Source: Fagopyrum homotropicum (taxonomy: Eukaryota > Streptophyta > Magnoliopsida > Caryophyllales > Polygonaceae). From it: 64,000 nt of DNA. Both the position numbers and the translations under genes were made by a program. The notes beneath the pieces were generated by a model. That model searched no databases. It saw only the letters and a program-made list of their open reading frames with translations, and had not been told where the DNA came from. Within the stretch, counting starts at the first letter, position 1. Each line of letters opens with the position of its first letter. The stretch covers positions 85,680,560-85,744,559 of the forward strand of contig BSWB01000002.1 in assembly GCA_033239125.1 (NCBI GenBank). Reading direction: 5' to 3'. Shown piece after piece: positions 33,436-45,245 of this stretch.

Positions 33436-34276
33436 TGATGAGGGACCATCCGAGCTAGCATCTCCGGAGTATGAGGGAGCTAGCACACGTTCCCGAGCTA
33501 AGAAGATTGAGCATGAGACTGAGGGCTTGCTGATTTTATTGGCTATAAGTGTTCATAACGAGGCTTGGCTCTTAAGTAAGCAAGAGAGCAACGACGCCAA
33601 AGCACCGGACTCGGCCAGCCCCACACATGACGCCGCTGCTCCTGCTCCTCAACACGTTTCCGGCACCGTTCCATGTCTCTCATTGAGGAATGAGGCTTTT
33701 AAGGCCTGCTGAGTGATTGTGTGTTTTAAGTAGCCCATTGGGCTTAATTTCCAGATTTTATTGTGTCTTTTGTTTAAGAGCTGAAAACTATTTAAAGGCT
33801 CTTGCTATTACTTTTTAGGTAGATTATTATTGGTGAAAAACACTTGTTTTCAGATTTCATCTTCAATCAAAGGCGAGTTTTGATTGAAGAGTTATTGTGA
33901 TCAGATTTGGCTTAGTTGTTTCGCGTGTGTTAATTGCTCTCAGGTTCTAGGTGTTCGTGAGATTCCATAAGCATCCTCCTCGTGTTGTCGATGTTCTAAG
34001 TCGGCTGTGTGAAGTTGTAAGGGTCTGAGTTCGTTGCATCGTTCTTGGTGGTTCTTGATCCCGAGATCAAGTGTTTCCACGTCGTTTGTGTCGGGTTCAT
34101 CTACATCGTACCTTTCCTTTAATTTCTGTACCTTCGTTTTCAGTTTGGCGTCTTCTTGTTCCTTTATTCGCAAGTCACGCAACACATGAACCCTAGCCGG
34201 CTGTTTGATCCGTTTTCTGCGTCTTTCCCTCCTTCCGTCGTCTAGATCGAGCCAACATCGGGTCTTCCCCGTATCA
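33436..34276 (+). repeat. 5' LTR of element K (841 bp)
   Basis: TGATGAGGGACC...CCCCGTATCA, closely similar to solo LTR H. The Pol-tail reading frame (ISVHNEAWLLSKQESND to LSLRNEAF) is still recognisable. Confidence 0.93.
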
Positions 34277-34278
34277 AT

Positions 34279-34290
34279 TGGTATTAGAGC
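34279..34290 (+). other. Primer binding site of element K, variant
   Basis: TGGTATTAGAGC, the same C to T variant as in C, two bases after the LTR. Confidence 0.85.
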
Positions 34291-35376
34291 TCCGGTTAAC
34301 GACGGATCGACCTTGTGTCTTTCCTTCTTATCGTGTCAGTTTTGAATTTTTGGAGCTTTCTTCTTGTGTTCTTGAAACTGATTGTGCTTGACTTGTTGTG
34401 TTGAAGGTTGTGTTGGTTTGTGAGTATCCTAGGCCGGCCATCACCATCTCCTCGACGTAACATACCTACAGCCGCCCGTCCTTGGTTACGTACGCCCTGC
34501 CGCCGGCCACCACCATTGCTGCCGGTTGTGCCCTACTCGGATGTGCCCTAACCGGCTGTGCCCTAATTGACTACGAGTAAAACGCCTGCCATTGGACTTG
34601 TTATTCTTCAAACTCCATAACCCACGTTCAAGCACTAGTAGAAAATCTCTTTTGTTTCAATTTTATTTTATTTTGTAATTATTGGCCAGATTTGTTGGTC
34701 AAGGAAGTTCCTAAATTTTAGGTAACAAAAAGCATATCATTAAAAAAAAGAAAAAAAGAAAAAGGAAGCTGATCATTCAAAAAAAAAAAAGAAGTTGATC
34801 ATTCAAAAAAAAAAAAAGAGAATTCTTGTTACAATTTATTTGATTTTGTGATCTTTAGTCTTGTATGTTATTTTGTGGTGCAAGCTGCCTATTCACGTCT
34901 TTATCTCCCAGCCCTCTCGCGGCCTTCATCGAGACCATACGCTCGGCTAACCATCAGCGCTCCATCGTCCTTAGCCTAGCTCCGCACCCCTCATCGCCGC
35001 ACCCCTCATCATCACTCTACCTCTCTCACACGTTCTTCCCTCTCACCTTGCTACCTCTAACCTAGCCTCGGGATTACTCACACTCCAAGGCAGTCCGGAA
35101 GTGCAACAAGTAGAGCTTTAATCGGTGAGTCTTCTTCTTTTCTTCTCGTCATACATTCTGTTTGGTGATCTTCTTGAGTCTTTGTGATTCATTTTTTTCC
35201 ATTCGTGATCCTAATCGATTTTTGGTTGCTTTGGATACCTAGACACCTTAACTCAAGTGGGGTTTTTGACTCATTCGAAGCGATCCATCAACAAGCCCGA
35301 CTATCACAAGAGTGTGAGCGGAAAAAGGAGTGAAACACTTGAGAGGTGTTTTGATTTCTAACCATAACATATTTCA
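34291..35376 (+). other. Leader of element K
   Basis: About 1.1 kb with A-rich runs and a short tandem duplication around GATCATTCAAAAAAAA (34769-34815). Short open frames are not supported as genes. Confidence 0.6.
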
Positions 35377-36568
35377 GTGTTTGTTTTCTTTCTGATAGTG
35401 TCTACCCATAGCCGTGTTTCGACGACGAGCCCCGAGCCGACAAATCCGACAACGTTCAGCTTGTTGAAGCAAATGAACGACAACATTGCTGCTTTGACTA
35501 CTCGGATGAGGGCTCTAGAAGCTCGCCAACCCTTAGCATCAGCCTTTGAGCAAGGAGACCATTCACAGCAGCAGCCACCGCCACGAGATCCTTTGCCCAA
35601 CCAACGAGCCGCATTTGAGGCCGCTATCATTGCGCGGCGAGGCAATACACCGCAAGAGCTTTTGCAGCCGCCTTTTTAACGCCACCCGGGTCACCGATAT
35701 GGGTATGATCCTTGTCCCAACTCTCCTTTACCTAGAAATGTTGTCCCTCCCATTAATGTGCACAGGTACAATGAGGAAGAGGAACAATCAATGACGGGAG
35801 AGGCTTGGGCTCCACCACCGCAGCAAGGGTATCAAGGATATCAACGTCTTCGAGGGCAAGTGTGACATGGATACATACATGTTGTGGGAGACCACGATAG
35901 AGCAAATTTGGTCCTGCCACAATTTTCCCGAGCACAAGAAGGTGCAATTATTAGCCTTGGAATTTCAGGAATTTGCTCTTATTTGGTGGGATAAGTTAGT
36001 ACGGGAAAGGAGACTTGCTCTTGATCCCCTCGTGGCTACTTGGGAACAAATTAAAGCAATGATGAGAGCTCGGTTCATACCTCACCATTACCATAGGGAG
36101 ATTCGGCAACGCCTTGAGAACTTGAGGCAAGGCAATCTGAGCGCCGAGGAAACTTTCAATGCCATTCAAGTTGCAATGGCCCGAGCCAATGTGTCGGAGG
36201 ATGAAGAGGCTACAATGGCAAGGTATCTTAGAGTATTGCATCCTTCTTTAGCTAACGAGGTGGATTTGTTTCCATATGGTTCTATGACAAAATTGCTACA
36301 TTTAGCGATCAAAGTGGAAAGGAAGTCCAAGAGTAGGTACCAAGGAGCGGGATACAATGCACCGAACGCAGTGAACAAGTGGAGGAACTCGTCCTACGGA
36401 AAGGAGAACACCGCTGCGAAGGGAGGAACAGCCGCTGCACAAGGAGCCGATGCCACTGCTAGGCGTGGTGCCACACACTCCAGTTCTTCGTATCCTCCCA
36501 AGGCAAACCCGGCTGCTCCTTCGGGATCTAAGCTAAGTAACTCTAATCCCCTTGTGCCTAATGTTAAT
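35377..36568 (+). pseudogene. gag: Gag of element K, frameshifted and cut by L
   Basis: The first frame (35377-35679) encodes STTSPEPTNPTTFSLLKQMND, a coiled-coil-like stretch and a Gln/Pro-rich part, then a TAA. After a frameshift before 35867 the Gag core reads NVFEGKCDMDTYMLWET, EQIWSCHNFPEHKK and MARYLRVLHPSLANEVDLFPY, followed by a Ser/Ala-rich linker. The zinc knuckle would come next, but L is inserted at 36569. The 60-residue part missing in C (LVRERRLALDP to QVAMARANVSE) is present here, which confirms the deletion in C. Confidence 0.88.
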
Positions 36569-37746
36569 TGATACGGTGTTAATCCGTGATGGAGTCGATC
36601 TAGGCACAATGATCTCGAATCCGGTTGAATGAGGCGATTTCAGAATGCGGAATGGAACGTAGGTGATGAATGGCGCAGGAAAGGTGAGAGAAGAACCAAA
36701 GAGAGAGTAAATGAAGGAACCAAGGCTGAAGAGCCAAAACCCCAATCGTGACTGCCCTAGACCCGTCTCCAATACAACTTTACACTAGCTCCGGCTGGAC
36801 TAGCACAAAGAGGGACTCATGAAGGCTCGAAGCACCAATCCGAAGACGGTTGACACAAACAAGCTCAGCCAAGCCACAACAGCAATGCCAACCAAAAACT
36901 CTCTTGTTCTTTGATTGATTTTGTGAAATGATTACAAATGTAATTCTAAGCAATTGGGAATAACGTAACTAATCTGCAGCTAAAGAGGCTATCTATATAG
37001 ACTCTTTTATCTAGACAAAATAAAGAAAAGAAAATTAAAACATTAGTGGGAAGGTGGTAATAAGAAAGCTTCCTCTAATGTAGCTAACAACCTAACAAAC
37101 CACTAATTCAGCATGAGAATAGGCTGATTTATTCAAACTAATCCTAGGAGTGTGCTGAGTGTGCTGGAAGTTTTTTTAAGAGCAAAATGGGCTATCCGAC
37201 TGGGCCGAGTTGTTCAACAGATCCATGAGTGATTTGGATGTGTTTTAAGAGCTCAAATGATGATCCGAATGAGCTGACTTGTTACTCTCTTGGGCCTCCT
37301 AGAACGTGATCAGCTTGCTATCCTCTTGGGCTGCATTGGACATGAGCAACAGCCTACCCTCTTGGACTGCCTTGGACGTGTTTGCTTGCCTCCCCTCTTG
37401 GGCTGCTTTGGACGTGATCAACAACTCCTTCTCTTGGACTACTTTGGACGTAATCAACAGCTTCTCCTCTTGGGCTGCATTAGACGTGAACAACAACCTC
37501 CCCTCTTGGCTTCTTTGGATGTGATCAACAGCCTTCTCTTGGACTACTTTGTACGTGAGCAACATCTCCTCCCTTTGCTTGCTTGCACCTGCATTCATCA
37601 AAAGATTAACACATGAGGTATGGCAATTAAATGGTTCACACATTGTGCCAAGCAATAGCACTTCCCTTGACCTAGCTTCTTGGATCTCCTTAGCTCTTGC
37701 TTTAGTAATGGGACCGTGATAGCTTCCATGTGATGGTCCTACATCA
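36569..37746 (-). repeat. 3' LTR of element L (1178 bp)
   Basis: TGATACGGTG...CCTACATCA on the plus strand, like 3320-4491, with the 36-bp coding repeats at about 37292-37577 and pol ending inside it (CAG to TAG at about 37299 compared with B). Confidence 0.92.
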
Positions 37747-40700
37747 TCCACTCCTTGGAAAGAATTCGACCCCGAATTTTCATCTTGTTCCGAATCTCCT
37801 TCATAGGGGCTCAAATCACCTACATTAAAAGTGGTACTAACTCCATACTCTTCCGGTAAGTCCAACACATAAGCATGGTCGTTAATCCGGTGTAAGACTT
37901 TGAATGGTCCATCACCCCGTGGTGCTAACTTGGAATGGCGTTTTGTCGGAAACCGCTCTTTCCTTAGATGTAGCCAAACTAAGTCGCCGGGCTGGAAAAC
38001 CCTCTTCCGACGTCCTTTGTTGTTCCGAGCTGTAGTTTCAACGCCCTTCTTATCAAGTGCAGCTTTGGTCTTAACATGAAGTTCCTTAATGTAGTCCACC
38101 TGTTCCAAAGCATCAAAAACTACTCGATCCTTTCGAGGAATCGGTAATAAGTCCAAAGGAGTTAAAGGGTTAAATCCATAAACACATTTGAAAGGTGATA
38201 ACGAAGTGGAAGAATGCATGGTGCGATTATAAGCAAACTCAATATGTGGTAACATGTCTTCCCATTCTTTTAAGTTATCTTTCAACATGGTTCTAAGGAG
38301 GGTCGTTAGGGTCCTATTGGTGACTTCCGTTTGCCCATCTGTTTGGGGATGACTAGAGGTCGAGAATAGTAATCTAGTACCCATTTTTCACCAAAGTGTC
38401 TTCCAAAAGAAACTCAAAAACTTGACATCCCTATCACTAACAATAGTTTTAGGTATTCCATGCAATCTCACTATTTCCTTAAAGAAAAGATTAGCAACAT
38501 TATATGCATCATCATTTTTGTGACATGGAATAAAATGTGCCATTTTAGAGAATCTATCTACTACCACAAAAATGGAATCTCTTCCTTTCTTAGTCCTAGG
38601 TAGTCCAACAATGAAATCCATACTTATGTCCTCCCAAGGGCCATTAGGCATCGGTAAGGGTGTATACAGCCCGTGGGGTTGTACCCTAGCTTTGGCCTTA
38701 AGACATTCAATGCACCTTTTCAGCATGTGTTCTACATCCCTTAACATATGAGGTCAATAAAAGTGAGTTTGCAACATGTGAGAAGTTTTGTCCCTCCCAA
38801 AATGCCCCATTAGACCTCCTTTATGGGCTTCTTCCACCAATAAGATCCTAAGGGAACATCTAGGTATGCAAATCTTATCCACTTTAAACAAGAAACCTTC
38901 AAACACAAAGTACTTATCATAAGGGCCTTGAGTAGTGCATCTATGAAATATCTTCCCAAATTCAGCATCATCCACATATAATTCTTTAATGTAAGTAAAA
39001 CCTAACATCCTAGAATCCAAAGTGGTGATTAAGGTGTATCTCCTAGACAATGCATCCGCTACGACATTATCCTTTCCTTTATTATACTTGATAATGTAAG
39101 GAAAGGTTTCTATGAACTCCATCCACCTACCATGCCGTCTATCTAGCTTATCTTGGCTCCTAAAGTGTCTAAGTGAATCATGATCGGTTTTTTTCAAAAC
39201 AAACTCTTGAGGCCAAAGGTAATGTTGCTATGTTTTGAGTACTCTAAACAAGCATACAATTCTTTGTCATAAGTGTAATAGTTTAAGCATGCACCCTTCA
39301 ATTTTTCACTAAAGAAAGCTAGAGGCTTACCTTCTTGCATAAGGACGCCGCCAATACCAATGCCGGATGCGTCGCATTCAACCTCAAAGGGTTTGGTGAA
39401 GTCCGGTAGAGCTAGTAGTGGTGTGTGGGTGAGGCGTCTTTTGAGCTCTTCAAAGGCTCTTTGCTGCGGTTCATTCCACTCAAAAGAAACCTTCTTTTTG
39501 GTCAAATCCGTGAGTGGTGCTGCAATGGTGCTAAAATCTCTCACAAACCTTCTATAGAATGTAGCTAAGCCATGGAAGCTCCTCACGTCACCAACTGACC
39601 TAGGAATCGGCCAATCATTGATTGCCTTAACCTTGTCCTCATCCACTTGCAAACCATTGACACTTACTACAAAACCAAGAAAAATCACTCGGTTAGTATA
39701 GAAATCGCATTTTTGAATATTAGCATACAAGTATTCTATACGCAATGTAGCAAGCACATCTCTCAAATGATTTTCATGCTCCTCTAAAGTCTTACTATAG
39801 ATAGGAATGTCATCAAAGTAGACTACAACAAATAAACCAATATAAGGTCTCAAAATATGATTCATTAATCTCATGAAAGTACTAGGAGCGTTAGGTAAGC
39901 CAAAAGGCATTACTAGCCACTCATAGAGACCAAATTTTGTTTTAAAAGCTGTTTTCCATTCATCCCCTTCCCTCATTCTAATTTGATGGTAGCCACTCCT
40001 AAGGTCAATCTTAGTGAAAATTGTAGCTCCATGTAACTCATCAAGCATATCATCTAAACGGGGAATCGGGTGTCTATACATGATAGTAATGTTATTGATT
40101 GCTCTACAATCAATACACATTCTCCAAGTATTATCCTTCTTGGGTACTAGCAGAACGGGAACGGCACAAGGACTAAGGTTTTCCCGAACATACCCCTTAT
40201 CTAGCAAGGCTTGAACTTGGTTCTGAATTTCCTGGGCTTCCGTAGGGTTCATCCTATAGGCGGGCCTATTGGGAAGAGTGGCTCCGGGTATTAAATCTAT
40301 TTGGTGTTCAATGCCCCTAATGGGCGGCAAGCCGGCTGGAATCTCATCAGGAAAAACGTCTCTAAATTCGTCTAACAGCTCCTGAATAGATCTAGGAAGT
40401 GGGTTCGTAGAGTCATGAGGCACATTTACTAGAGATTTACACAAACTCATCATTAGCACATCAATAGAAGCATAGTTAGTGACATATTCATTCCTAGACT
40501 CAAGATAGCTACTTGTTGGTTGTACTAACAGTGTTTGATGGGTTTTGTTCTCTTTACTCTTAGACCGTGTGATCTTAGGCTTTGGAGGGGTTCCTTGCTC
40601 TACCCTCTTGTTCTCATAGTACTCGGCTATTTGTAAAGGTGTCATAGGTTTAAGTGTTAAAGTTTTACCCTTATACTCAAAGCTATACTTGTTAGAAAAC

Positions 40701-42107
40701 CCATCATGGACAACTTTCCTATCATATTGCCATGGACGACCAAGCAACAAGTGACAAGCATTCATAGGCACAACATCACATGTAATAACATCCTCATATG
40801 ATCCTAATGTTATATTGACCTTAGTTTGCTTATTGACCTTAAGTTCTCCACACTCATTCATCCAATGTAGTTTATATGGCCTAGGGTGATAAAATGTAAG
40901 AAGTTGTAATTTGTTTACCATTTCAGTGCTAGTTATGTTGCAACAACTTCCTCCATCAATTATCACACTACACACTTTTCCTTTAATGCTACACCTAGTA
41001 TGAAACAGATTTTCACGTTGGTTATCCTCACAAGGTGCTAGTTGGACATGCAAAGTTCTCCTAGCTATCAAAGATTCACCTTGTTCATACTCAATGCAAT
41101 CATCATTCTCATTTTGTTCATTGTCATCATTTAAGGCATTTTCATCATCTAATTCCACATCATCCTCACTCTCATACTCTCCTAGATGATTTATGATCAA
41201 AGTGCGTCTATTAGGACATTCTCTACTCATGTGACCTCTACCTTGGCATTTAAAACACACAATGCCCCTAGTTCTAGAGTTAGAGATAGGAGTACTCCCT
41301 CGATGATCACTTGAAGGCTCATTCAGGGATCGTGGTGTAGTGGACGGTCTAGAAGACCTTCTTTGCCCTTCTTGGCCCATAGGTGCCGATTTCCTCTCCT
41401 CCTTCCGGCCGCCTTGCTCCCTGTTGTGGTTAGACAGCCGGCTGTTTTGTGTTTTCCAAGCATTGGGCGTCCCGGGAGGTGGCTTGTATTCCCGGTTTCG
41501 CACCTTAGTCTTCCTTTCCACCTTGATGGCCAAGTGTAGTAATTGCTCCATGGTGCTGTATGGATACATATCAACCTCATTAGCCAAATTAGAATTCAGA
41601 ATACGAAGGTACCTTGCCATAGTGTTTTCTTCATCCTCTAGAACGTTGGCCTTCACCATAGCAACTTGCATATTCGTATAGGCTTCCTCAACGCTAAGTG
41701 AGCCTTGTCTCAAATTTTCCAGCCGTTGTCGAAGCTCTCGGGTATAGTGAGCTGGAACGAACCTAGCCCTCATTAGTGCCTTCATATGCTCCCATGTGCT
41801 GATTTGAGGATCAAAGGTTCGAACTCTTTCTTTGACTACGTGATCCCACCATACCAAAGCATAGCCTTGGAACTCGAGAGCGGCTAGTTGAACCTTCCTA
41901 GGCTCGCTGAAGTTGTGACACAACCAAATCTGCTCAACTTTAGTTTCCCACTCCGTGTAGACGTCGGGATCACACTTTCCTTCAAAGACGGGAATTTTGA
42001 TTTTGACCTTTCCGAGTCCGTCTTGCTCTTGATAGGGCCGAAGGTTATCTCGTCCTAGCCTTGGCTGCTGGAATGGCCGATTGTAACCCTCCCACGTGTA
42101 GTCCTCA
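37299..42107 (-). pseudogene. pol: Gag-pol of element L, 5'-truncated, few breaks
   Basis: The main frame (42107 to 39194, over 900 codons) runs without a break from the Gag core through zinc knuckle CFKCQGRGHMSREC, acidic spacer, retropepsin-like VIIDGGSCCNI and RT (DLRSGYHQI, YFDDIPIYSK) into RNase H. It thus shows that gag and pol form one frame in this family. A frameshift near 39195-39230 follows (extra bases in a T run beside the LKTDHDSLRHF region). Then TGA at about 38751 (from TGG, in HFYWPHML) and TGA at 38385-38387 interrupt integrase. The pieces cover the zinc region, DFIVGLPRTKKGRDS, VSDRDVKF and HPQTDGQTEV. The tail in the LTR ends early at 37299. Confidence 0.92.
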
Positions 42108-42112
42108 AAATG

Positions 42113-42603
42113 AGCCCAAACTTATGTCTTAATGGGCTTTTAGTTAGTTATTTTAGTTCATTAACATATTAAACACTATATATATATGTTATTAGGCGTG
42201 CTAGGTCAAGGGAATGCAGAAAATACACGTTAAACACAATTTTTGTGCTGTTGTTGCAGATTGGCGATTTCCAGCCTGTTGGAGAGCTTTGTGATTGTGA
42301 TTTTGGCTTAACTCTTCTTGTCTGAGTTAATCTCCTTAGGGATTAGTGTTGCAAGTTGTTTATAAGCATCCTCTTGGTGCTTTCAATCTCCATATTGATT
42401 GTGTCAAGTTGTAGAAGCAGGGTTGATTAGTCTTTTAGATTGGTTCTTGAATTCATTGTTCAAGGGTTCTTCCATAGTTCTATTCGGTTCTTCTTAACCA
42501 TCTATCTTTTATTTTCGTGCTTATCATTCCTTCATATCTAAGTTTCATTCCATTGTTTCCAGGTTGTTCGTCTAGATCATTAAACGGGCTAATCCCCGTA
42601 TCA
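42113..42603 (+). repeat. C-type LTR fragment (right part)
   Basis: Matches the C LTR from the AGCCCAAACTTATG region to CCCCGTATCA and is followed by CTTTC and the G LTR, exactly as at 24433. It lacks the D insertion. At five sites I compared it carries the base found in the C 5' LTR rather than the C 3' LTR. Confidence 0.92.
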
Positions 42604-42833
42604 CTTTCCCTCCTATGTGCGGGTGATCTTTTGTTACCTCCTATGTGATGGCGTTGCTGTTTATACTCGGCTATGTTGTATTACCTTTTGGATGTACAAT
42701 TTATACAGTTTTATATATATTTTTTTATATATGTCTGTGTCATGTTGTAAGGTCTAGTGAACTTGTTGTCAGGCTAGGGTCAGGATCCATTGTGAGATCC
42801 TAGCCCAATGTGACGCAGATTCGGGATGTTACA
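42604..42833 (+). repeat. 5' LTR of element G, right part (copy 2)
   Basis: Duplicate of 24434-24663, ending GGGATGTTACA. A short T/TATA run near 42712-42732 differs from copy 1. Confidence 0.85.
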
Positions 42834-42837
42834 AAGT

Positions 42838-42849
42838 TGGTATCAGAGC
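42838..42849 (+). other. Primer binding site of G, copy 2
   Basis: TGGTATCAGAGC four bases after the LTR end, as in copy 1. Confidence 0.92.
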
Positions 42850-42928
42850 CTTAGATTGACAACAATGGCACTTGCTACCTGCAATAAGGTTTGATAGGTA
42901 AAATAAAAATAACCCACATGGGGTCTGA

Positions 42929-43781
42929 TGATGAGGGACCATCCGAGTTAGCATCTTCGGAGTATGAGGGAGCTATCACATGTTCCCGAGCTAAGAAGAT
43001 TTAGCATGAGACTGAGGGCTTGCTAATTTTATTGGCTACAAGTGTTCATAACGAGGCTTGGCTCTTAAGTAAGCAAGAGAGCAACGACGCCAAAGCACCG
43101 GACTCGGCCAGCTCCGCACATGACGCCGCTGCTCCTGCTCCTCAACACGTTTCCAGCACCATTCCATGTCTCTCATTGAGGAATGAGGCTTTTTAAGGCC
43201 TACTGAGTGATTGAGTGTTTTAAGTAGCCCGTTGGGCTTAATTTCCGGATTTTATTGTGTCTTTTGTTTAAGAGGTGAAAACTATTTAAAGGCTCTTTCT
43301 ATTACTTTTTAGGTAGATTATTATTGGTGAAAAACACTTGTTTTCAGATTTCATCTTCAATCAAAGGCGAGTTTTGATTGAAGAGTTATTGTGATCAGAT
43401 TTGGCTTAGTTGTTTCGCGTGTGTCAATTGCTCTCGGGTTCTTGGTGTTCGTGAGATTCCATAAGCATCCTCCTCGTGTTGTCGATGTTCTAAGTCGGCT
43501 GTGTGAGGTTGTAAGGGGTTGAGTTCGTTGCATCGTTCTTGGTGGTTCTTGATCCCGAGATCAAAGGTTTCCACGTCGTTTGTGTCGGGTTCATCTACAT
43601 CGTACCTTTCATTTAATTTCCGTACCTTCGTATTCAGTTTAGCGTCTTCTTTTGTTCCCTTTGTTCGCAGGCCACGCAGCACACGAACAACCCTAGTCGC
43701 CTGCCTTAATCTTGCTGTTCTAGCGTCCTTTCCTTCCTTCTGTCGTCTAGATCGAGCCAACGTCGGGTCTGCCCCATATCA
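42929..43781 (+). repeat. Solo LTR H, copy 2 (853 bp)
   Basis: Same length as copy 1 and the same flanking TCTGA (42924-42928, 43782-43786). Its end reads CCCCATATCA, a change from CCCCGTATCA. Confidence 0.95.
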
Positions 43782-43916
43782 TCTGACGTTTTCAAAGGTT
43801 TTTGGTTTTAAGTATGATTTTGGGTTAGATGTACGAGAAGTTGCCACTCCTGCTACGGATCTCTGTAGTATAGATATGTATATATGTATTATGGATTATG
43901 TATGTGTATGAGTTGA

Positions 43917-43917
<1 letters not shown>

Positions 43918-43950
<33 letters not shown>
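43918..43950. repeat. TA microsatellite in the leader of G, copy 2
   Basis: TA run followed by ACACACA; slightly longer than in copy 1. Confidence 0.9.
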
Positions 43951-43957
<7 letters not shown>

Positions 43958-44003
43958 TATGACCTATATAGAGCCTCATAAGTTAGGTGTGTATATCCCG
44001 CAG

Positions 44004-45245
44004 ATGGCTCGGACTAGAGCTACTGCCGTTATAGGTAGAGGTAGAGGTAGATCACCCCGTCCTCCGGGTGTGGTAGGTGATGGACCAGTTCCCGCTGCTG
44101 ATCCACCAATAGTGGAGGAGATACACGAGGAGGTTGCAGAGAGTGTTGTTCCAGAGATGATGAGTGGTGGATCTAGGAGACATCACTCACATCGAGCTCA
44201 GTCTGATGACACTGACCGTGTCTCCATGGGAGGACCGGAGTTCAGAGAGTACCATCGACGTTTTGAGGAGGACATCAGGGTTGGCAGACGGGCCACAAAT
44301 TTACCAGTTTGTGAGGGATATTTTGAGAGATCTCAGGGAGCGACACAGGTGCCAACTACACCTGCAAGTGTTGCTGAGCAAGTTCGAGCTGTGGAGGATA
44401 TTCGAGGGCCTCGACCAAATGCCTGGTTGAAGGCATTTCACCAGCAAGGAGTGTTACAATTCTTAGGAGAGATTGGTTTATAGACTGATGTGTGGATAGG
44501 GCATGTAGACTCGGCTTTAGAGAGTATCAAGTGTCTTGAGGACAGACGGATAGAGCCGGTACAATCTCTATTCCGTGACCTTGCACACTAGTGGTGGAGG
44601 ACTGTACGTACCAGAGCCACCAATTATGATCACATGAGGAGCATGATTAGGGAGCAGTTATGCCCTGCCTCACTGAGAAGGGAGAAGCTGCAAGATTTTG
44701 TGGAGGCTGGCTTTGAGGACGTTCCTATTGCAGATGTCATCCGCCGCTTCCAAATTGAGTTAGCTTTGCTAGGTCCAGCTGCACCATCTGAGGACCAGCA
44801 CATGAATCTGTTCTCTCGTCGTCTGAGGGAGAGCACGCGTTCATACATGGCGGGATTCCATTAGGAGTCCCTAGCTGACTATCAAGACAGGGCTTCTACT
44901 TGTGAGAGGGAGCGAGCCAGCCAAAGGAGAGCTTCTCAGATGGGACGGTCTGAGAAGAGGCATCTCATTGGGCAAACCAGTGAAGTTAGAGGAGCTTCTA
45001 GGTCTAGACGAGACCAGAGACGTCAGAGTTACCCCTCGTCTGCACTAACTGTACATAAGGGACGACAATGTTACAACTGTGGTGACCTTGGCCATTTGAG
45101 GCCAAATTGTCCCAGACCAGTTGTGACTTGCTTTACCTATGGTAGACCAGGCCACAGAGCTGCCTTTTGTAGGCAGGGTGGAGTTGCATCTCAACAGGGT
45201 TCTTCCCCTGCCAGTGTAGTAAGAGGTGATCAGAGGACACCTTAG
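44004..45245 (+). pseudogene. gag: Gag of element G, copy 2
   Basis: Starts MARTRATAVIGRGRGRSPRPPG at 44004 and runs further than copy 1, because the TGA at 26125 is here TTA. Stops: 44481-44483 (TAG, shared), about 44590 (TAG where copy 1 has CAG), 44862-44864 (TAG, private), 45243-45245 (TAG, shared). The zinc knuckle CYNCGDLGHLRPNC is retained; in the second knuckle a Cys is replaced by Tyr (FTYGRPGHRAAFC). A 2-base loss near 45340 then shifts the frame into pol. Confidence 0.9.

Larger units (their letters stand above)
33436..36568 (+). mobile_element. Element K, CRM-like retrotransposon (H subfamily), 5' part
   Basis: 5' LTR, variant primer site, leader and a broken gag, cut by insertion of L at 36569. 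The continuation is not found in the window. The sequence left of 33436 belongs to H', so K either inserted there or was joined by a rearrangement; no target duplication can be checked. Confidence 0.85.
36569..42107 (-). mobile_element. Element L, CRM-like retrotransposon (B subfamily), 5' end missing
   Basis: On the minus strand: gag core (from 42107), protease, RT, RNase H, integrase and complete 3' LTR (36569-37746). The gag start, leader, primer site and 5' LTR are missing: at about 42107 the sequence passes straight into a C-type LTR. Very similar to B throughout. Confidence 0.9.

Noticed and set aside
35358..35645. 95-codon minus frame in the K gag region
   Set aside because: Antisense to K Gag, no support.
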